64,000 bases of DNA from Bacteroides sp. CAG:770 (GTDB lineage: Bacteria; Bacteroidota; Bacteroidia; Bacteroidales; UBA932), in contig FR890577.1 in the NCBI GenBank assembly GCA_000435075.1, forward strand, positions 10,071 to 74,070, given 5' to 3'. A model generated the notes under the pieces. The model did not search any database and was not told the origin of the DNA. It saw only the letters and a list, made by a program, of their open reading frames with translations. How positions within the stretch are numbered: the stretch's first letter is position 1; each line of letters opens with the position of its first letter. The translations under genes and the position numbers were made by a program. This document shows, one piece after another, positions 60,485 through 64,000 of this stretch.

Positions 60485-62014
60485 ATGACGGTGACTAAGG
60501 GATTTCTGGATGCGCCGATTTTCGGCATCGTCTCGGAAGTAGCAGAGAATATTGGTGTAAGAGCTTTTGTCATAGGCGGTTACGTGCGTGATTGCTTCCT
60601 TGGCAGGACGAATGATGACATTGACATAGTGGTAGAAGGAAGCGGTATCGCACTCGCGACTGCTGTTGCTGACCATATCAAGAAAACTGAAAAACATGGC
60701 TGCCGCGTCTCCATCTTCAAGAATTTCGGCACGGCCATGCTGAAGTATCACGGCATTGAGGTAGAGTTCGTGGGCACGAGGAAAGAATCCTATCATCGTG
60801 ATTCACGAAAGCCGATTGTGGAGGATGGGACTTTGGAGGACGACCAGAAAAGAAGGGATTTCACTATCAATGCCATGGCATTCAGCCTCCAGAAGGGTGA
60901 TTTCGGCGCATTGGTAGATCCGTTCGGCGGAATCAAGGACCTCGCGGCAGGTATAATCCGCACTCCCCTGGACCCGGACACGACATATAGCGATGACCCG
61001 CTCCGTATGCTTCGCGCCGTGAGATTTGCTGCCAAGCTCAGCACCCCTGAGATGCAGTTCAGGATTGTCAATGAGTCTCTTGAGTCAATGAAAAGGATGA
61101 GGGAGAGGATGTCTATTCTTTCCAAGGAGAGGATTGCAGAGGAACTGAACAAGATGCTTCTGTGTCCCAAGCCGTCCATGGCGTTTCATCTGATGGACCA
61201 GACCGGACTTCTGGAATATGTTCTTCCAGCATTGTGCAAGCTCAAGGGCGTGGAAACTGTAGAAGGTAGAGGTCACAAGGATAATTTTTCGCATACTCTA
61301 CAGGTTGTGGACAATGTCGCGGCCGAAGAGATAAAAGGCATTGGCCTGGGAGAACTGCTTGACTATACTCCGCATGAGAACGGAGACGGATTCGACGAGT
61401 CAGTCAGGACTTCACCTTGCGTATGGCTGAGGTGGGCGGCTCTCCTTCATGACATCGGCAAGCCTGCAAGCAAACGTTATGACCCTAATATCGGCTGGAC
61501 TTTCCATGGGCATGAGGTAATCGGTTCTCGTATGGTTCCGAAGATTTTCCAGCAACTGAAGATGCCTCTCAATGAGAAGATGAAGTATGTCCAGAAGCTG
61601 GTCGCACTGCATCACAGGCCTGTAGCCCTTGTGGATGAAGAGGTTACAGATTCTGCTGTCCGCCGTCTGCTTTTCGATGCCGGAAATGAGATTCAGGACC
61701 TTATGCTGCTCTGCAATGCCGATATCACGTCCAAAAATCCTGTGAAGGTGGAGAGAATCAGAAAGAATTTCGAACTCGTAAAGGAAAAGCTTGTCGAGGT
61801 AGAGTCCAAAGACAAGATCCGCAATTTCAAGAATCCTATTACAGGTGAATATGTTATGGAGGTCTATAACATTCCTCCGTGCAGGGAAATCGGCGAGCTG
61901 AAGGAATATGTGAAGAACGCCATTCTGGATGGAGTCATCGGCAACTCATTCGAAGAGGCTGATGTGCTGATGCGCAAGCGTGCCGTCGAGATGGGACTCA
62001 ATGCGGTAAAATAA
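60485..62014 (+). CDS. cca: CCA-adding tRNA nucleotidyltransferase with HD domain
   Basis: The 509-residue protein has the nucleotidyltransferase motif VIGGYVRDCFLGR with TNDDIDIVVEG (the metal DxD), the poly(A)/CCA family segments EDDQKRRDFTINAMAF and FGGIKDLAAGIIRTP, and an HD domain (about 318-330, LHDIGKPASK). It builds or repairs the CCA end of tRNAs and may also have phosphohydrolase activity through HD. The length is normal for this class II enzyme. Confidence 0.93.
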   Translation: MTVTKGFLDAPIFGIVSEVAENIGVRAFVIGGYVRDCFLGRTNDDIDIVVEGSGIALATAVADHIKKTEKHGCRVSIFKNFGTAMLKYHGIEVEFVGTRKESYHRDSRKPIVEDGTLEDDQKRRDFTINAMAFSLQKGDFGALVDPFGGIKDLAAGIIRTPLDPDTTYSDDPLRMLRAVRFAAKLSTPEMQFRIVNESLESMKRMRERMSILSKERIAEELNKMLLCPKPSMAFHLMDQTGLLEYVLPALCKLKGVETVEGRGHKDNFSHTLQVVDNVAAEEIKGIGLGELLDYTPHENGDGFDESVRTSPCVWLRWAALLHDIGKPASKRYDPNIGWTFHGHEVIGSRMVPKIFQQLKMPLNEKMKYVQKLVALHHRPVALVDEEVTDSAVRRLLFDAGNEIQDLMLLCNADITSKNPVKVERIRKNFELVKEKLVEVESKDKIRNFKNPITGEYVMEVYNIPPCREIGELKEYVKNAILDGVIGNSFEEADVLMRKRAVEMGLNAVK

Positions 62015-62025
62015 ACCTGCCGCCT

Positions 62026-63126
62026 ATGCTGACAGACGATTTCCTCTTATATATAATGGGTGTCAGACGCTATTCGCGCCGGACTCAGGAAATCTATGCC
62101 GGAATATTGAAGGAGTTCAATGAATATGCCGCGAGCTATTCCCTTCCCCATGAGCCGGCTGCTTCGCAGGAGGGAAAGGTCAATGCTGATGTGGATTTCA
62201 TTCTGAGGGCATTGTACAAGACTATCATAAGGAATTATGAGGTCTATCTTTCCGATGAGCGCAAGCTCAATGCCAGAACCATCAATCAGCATTTGTCCGT
62301 TCTCAGCAGTTTCTGCAGGTGGCTTATGGGGCAAGGTCTTCTCAAATGCAATCCGGTGAAGCTTGTCAGCCGGCCAAAGTGTGAGAAACGGCTACCCGTT
62401 TTCTATCGTCAGGATTCAATGGAGGATTATCTCAGGGAGACTTTGCCTTCCGCAGATGGGGAATCTCTGAAAGCTCTGGAAAATGTTGCCGGGTCCCTCC
62501 ATGATGGCACTCCGACGTCTTCCAGCGCCTATAAGCTGGCTTCCGACTTGTATTCGAGAAGACTCAGACGCATGATTATCAGCACACTATATGAAACCGG
62601 CATGCGACGGGCCGAATTAATTTCATTGAAAATCGGCAGCATTGACTTCAGACGAAGGATTATCACTGTTAGCGGAAAAGGAAATAAAATGCGAGAAATT
62701 CCTCTTACACCTGCACTTTCTAAAGAAATTTTATTATATTTGAAAGCAGCGGAAGCGATAGTCGGACGGGAAAGGACCGCGAGTGAGCCATTCCTCATAA
62801 CATTGACAGGAGCCGGTGTTTATCCGGTTTTGGTCGATAGAGCGGTGAAGAGCGAGTTAGGAAATGTTGACAGCATCACGGGCAGGAAATCGCCTCACGT
62901 GCTCAGGCATACTTTGGCGACGGAACTGCTGAATGACGGTTCAGATCTATACTCCATTAAGGAGTTGCTCGGGCACTCTTCCCTGGCGGCGACTCAGGTC
63001 TATACCCATAACACTATCGAGAAGCTGAAAAGTGTTTATTTAAATGCTCATCCGCGGGCCAGAAACACTTCTGGAATCAAGGATGATGCTAACGGTAATC
63101 TCTCTGACGGGAAACCGGAGGAGTAA
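62026..63126 (+). CDS. Xer-like tyrosine recombinase
   Basis: The 366-residue protein has an N-terminal SAM-like core-binding domain (about 1-115) and a C-terminal catalytic domain with the residues R (about 195, TGMRRAELISL), HVLRH (about 290), GHSSL (about 315) and Tyr in QVYTHN (about 325). This is the XerC/D set. Between the two domains lies an insertion of about 45 residues (about 128-172) that XerC/D normally lack. Gene neighbours (CCA upstream, HPF downstream, 14 bp away) match the usual position of a chromosomal XerC/D in Bacteroidota, so it probably resolves chromosome dimers rather than moves an element. Confidence 0.9.
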   Translation: MLTDDFLLYIMGVRRYSRRTQEIYAGILKEFNEYAASYSLPHEPAASQEGKVNADVDFILRALYKTIIRNYEVYLSDERKLNARTINQHLSVLSSFCRWLMGQGLLKCNPVKLVSRPKCEKRLPVFYRQDSMEDYLRETLPSADGESLKALENVAGSLHDGTPTSSSAYKLASDLYSRRLRRMIISTLYETGMRRAELISLKIGSIDFRRRIITVSGKGNKMREIPLTPALSKEILLYLKAAEAIVGRERTASEPFLITLTGAGVYPVLVDRAVKSELGNVDSITGRKSPHVLRHTLATELLNDGSDLYSIKELLGHSSLAATQVYTHNTIEKLKSVYLNAHPRARNTSGIKDDANGNLSDGKPEE

Positions 63127-63140
63127 AAATGGAGGTATTT

Positions 63141-63431
63141 ATGGAGATTAGAGTTCATTCACTCAAATTCGATGCGGATCAGAAACTTCTTGATTTCATT
63201 GAGAAGAAGGTTTCAAAAATCAGCCGTTTCGATGACACCATTACCGATGTGGAAGTTGTGCTTTCTCTTCTCGAGGAGCATGAGAACAAGAATGTGAAGC
63301 TTCAGGTACATGTTCCGGGAGGTTCGCAGGTTATTGAAAGAAACGCGAAGTCCTTCGAGACTGCCATCAATGATTGTGTTGATGCAATGAAGGAAAAGCT
63401 TACCCGTAACAGGGAGCGCAAAACTGAATAA
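63141..63431 (+). CDS. hpf: Ribosome hibernation-promoting factor (HPF/RaiA family)
   Basis: The 96-residue protein has the family pattern MEIRVHSLKFDADQKLLDF, then KKVSKISRF and the C-terminal NAKSFETAINDCVDAMKEK. It binds the ribosome's small subunit in resting cells. The start is placed at the ATG at 63141 from the family's usual MEIR start. The ATG at 63129 adds four residues. Short form, without the long HPF tail. Confidence 0.9.
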   Translation: MEIRVHSLKFDADQKLLDFIEKKVSKISRFDDTITDVEVVLSLLEEHENKNVKLQVHVPGGSQVIERNAKSFETAINDCVDAMKEKLTRNRERKTE

Positions 63432-63493
63432 ACTAGCTTAGGTTTCGCATGTCGAAACACCCTGCCAGTTCCGTGAAGGCGGCAGACTTATTT

Positions 63494-63525
63494 CGCCCGG
63501 CTCTATAGAGATATAGAGTCGGGCG
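63494..63525. terminator. Hairpin between the hpf gene and an Rpn-gene remnant
   Basis: CGCCCG (63494-63499) and CGGGCG (63520-63525) with inner CTCTATA/TATAGAG form a 13-bp stem with one G-T pair and a GAGA loop. No T-run is seen on the plus strand. It may end hpf transcription. Confidence 0.4.
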
Positions 63526-63532
63526 ATAATTG

Positions 63533-63661
63533 TTATGAGCGGCAGCCATGCCTGGAGCCAATCCGGTTGAAAGTGCCGCGTTCCGTATTCATGGATTTTA
63601 TGTAATTGATTCTGTCCTTGTCGTCAAGCCGGGCCGATGCCAGGATGATATAACCCAATTG
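63533..63661 (-). pseudogene. Remnant of a second Rpn-like nuclease gene copy
   Basis: Directly after the stop of the Rpn-like gene, in the same frame, the sequence reads GYIILASARLDDKDRINY, then MNTERGTFNRI and a stop at 63533-63535. NTERGTFNRI matches NTERDTYNQI of the intact gene at the window edge, and both share AATACGGAAC at DNA level. It is probably a decayed, truncated copy. Confidence 0.45.
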
Positions 63662-64000
63662 CTATGCATTACTCATCTCTTCCTTTAGCTTGGAAACTTC
63701 TTCTGCTGAGAGCCCTGTGGCTTGCGTGATAATCTCGCAAGATGCACCGAGCCGTATAAGGTTCATCGCTATTTTCGAGCGTTCGTCTTTACTGCCTTCC
63801 TCACGCCCTTCTTTGAGACCTTCCTTGCGCCCTGCTTCTTTGCCTTCCTTGCGTCCCTTCTCACGGCCTTCTTTTATACCCTCCTCTTTGCCTTCTTTAC
63901 GTCCTGCTTCAAGTCCCTCCTTAAGACCTTCTGCTTTGCCTTCCTCATGCCCGGTCTCACGCGCGTACTCGATCTGATTGTATGTGTCCCGTTCCGTATT
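63662..64000 (-). CDS. Rpn-family / PD-(D/E)XK nuclease-type transposase-like protein, C-terminal part
   Basis: The visible 112 residues begin at the window edge in NTERDTYNQIEYARE and contain a long run of KEG-x-x-EG type repeats (about 15-65, such as EGLKEGREEGSKDER), then a C-terminal helical segment ending EEMSNA. This is the C-terminal pattern of Rpn-type proteins, whose nuclease domain lies outside the window. They promote recombination and often occur in several copies in Bacteroidales. The Lys/Glu repeats are a coiled-coil-like stretch, not a DNA repeat array. Confidence 0.8.
   Translation of the reverse strand, partial: NTERDTYNQIEYARETGHEEGKAEGLKEGLEAGRKEGKEEGIKEGREKGRKEGKEAGRKEGLKEGREEGSKDERSKIAMNLIRLGASCEIITQATGLSAEEVSKLKEEMSNA

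Larger units (their letters stand above)
1628..62806. repeat. Dispersed over-represented heptamer CATTGAC/GTCAATG
   Basis: By hand count about 100 copies of CATTGAC and its complement occur in the window, roughly 60:40 between the two orientations. Chance would give about 8. Copies are mostly inside genes of either strand, sometimes in pairs (48778-48790, 50259-50274, 57330-57342). None were found between about 23.9 and 37.2 kb. The counts are by eye and may be a few off. Confidence 0.7.

Noticed and set aside
59894..60796. Long N-terminal extension of the GT2 reading frame on the minus strand
   Set aside because: It is antisense to the HsdR_N and CCA genes, which have clear family motifs. 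A promoter lies between them, and the GT2 domain starts at 59893 or 59905.
63690..63977. Repeated short units at the right edge that look like a repeat array
   Set aside because: They are the Lys/Glu/Gly codons of the Rpn-like protein on the minus strand. The units vary and have no spacers, so this is not a CRISPR array.
1..64000. tRNA and rRNA genes
   Set aside because: No cloverleaf or rRNA-like stretch was recognised by eye on either strand. A dedicated scan (tRNAscan-SE, Infernal) could still find one.

Overview
The window reads as chromosome of a Bacteroidota bacterium, most likely an anaerobic Bacteroidales member. The signs are many promoters of the TTG-N19/20-TAnnTTTG type, almost no Shine-Dalgarno sequences, lipoproteins with a Cys shortly after a hydrophobic leader, a HsdR_N-like protein next to a CCA-adding enzyme, and large families of PD-(D/E)XK ATPases and Rpn-like nucleases. 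The genus cannot be fixed from the sequence alone.

Layout. 1-2.1 kb: the end of a ROK-family gene and a repeat-rich lipoprotein. 2.1-19.6 kb: an aryl-polyene-like lipid locus on the minus strand, made of two acyl carrier proteins, two active ketosynthases, a cysteine-less chain-length-factor-like protein, an LpxL-like acyltransferase, an O-methyltransferase, a deacetylase, a LolA-like carrier, a small lipoprotein, a GT2-DUF2062 protein, a three-domain MMPL/PlsC/methyltransferase protein and a C45-type acyltransferase. The locus is split at 9.9-12.4 kb by a PHP phosphatase, an orphan AbiEi antitoxin with a 15-codon stump of its toxin, and a TonB-C-like secreted protein. 19.8-23.7 kb: a lipoprotein/PagL-like pair and a CocE-type hydrolase.

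23.9-37 kb is an accessory island. It holds a small secreted protein, a three-gene operon (HEPN-like protein, giant dual ATPase with a KGGMGR P-loop, WYL regulator), then three transcription units that share the same operator-promoter-leader cassette and encode unknown proteins, a predicted nuclease fused to a glycine-zipper region, a tandem paralogue pair and a PIF1-like helicase. IS66 remnants lie at its right end, followed by an AAA/PD-(D/E)XK protein.

38.6-46.9 kb: a glycine-cleavage operon (gcvT, gcvH, two-subunit gcvP, lpd) with lipoate ligase and a two-domain sulfatase-modifying-like lipoprotein upstream. 47-54.5 kb: an M23 peptidase, TrmO, a sodium/solute symporter, a CDF metal exporter, an AspT/YidE-type transporter and a NrtR-like Nudix protein. 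54.5-59.9 kb: a membrane AraC-type regulator, an outer-membrane barrel and a lipid-carrier glycosylation operon (GT2, LpxB-N-like protein, ArnT-like). 60-64 kb: an HsdR_N protein, CCA nucleotidyltransferase, Xer recombinase, HPF, and an Rpn-like nuclease gene running off the right edge.

Two signals are not explained by ordinary annotation. First, the heptamer CATTGAC/GTCAATG occurs about 100 times by hand count (roughly 8 expected by chance in both orientations), is spread over both strands of the backbone, and is absent from about 23.9 to 37.2 kb. Second, three promoters in the island carry a 10-8-10 inverted repeat exactly 16 bp upstream of the -33 element, with a 19-bp promoter spacer each time, followed by a leader whose end-to-end stem carries a compensatory change. 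Together they suggest a co-regulated, horizontally acquired system with no function I can name.
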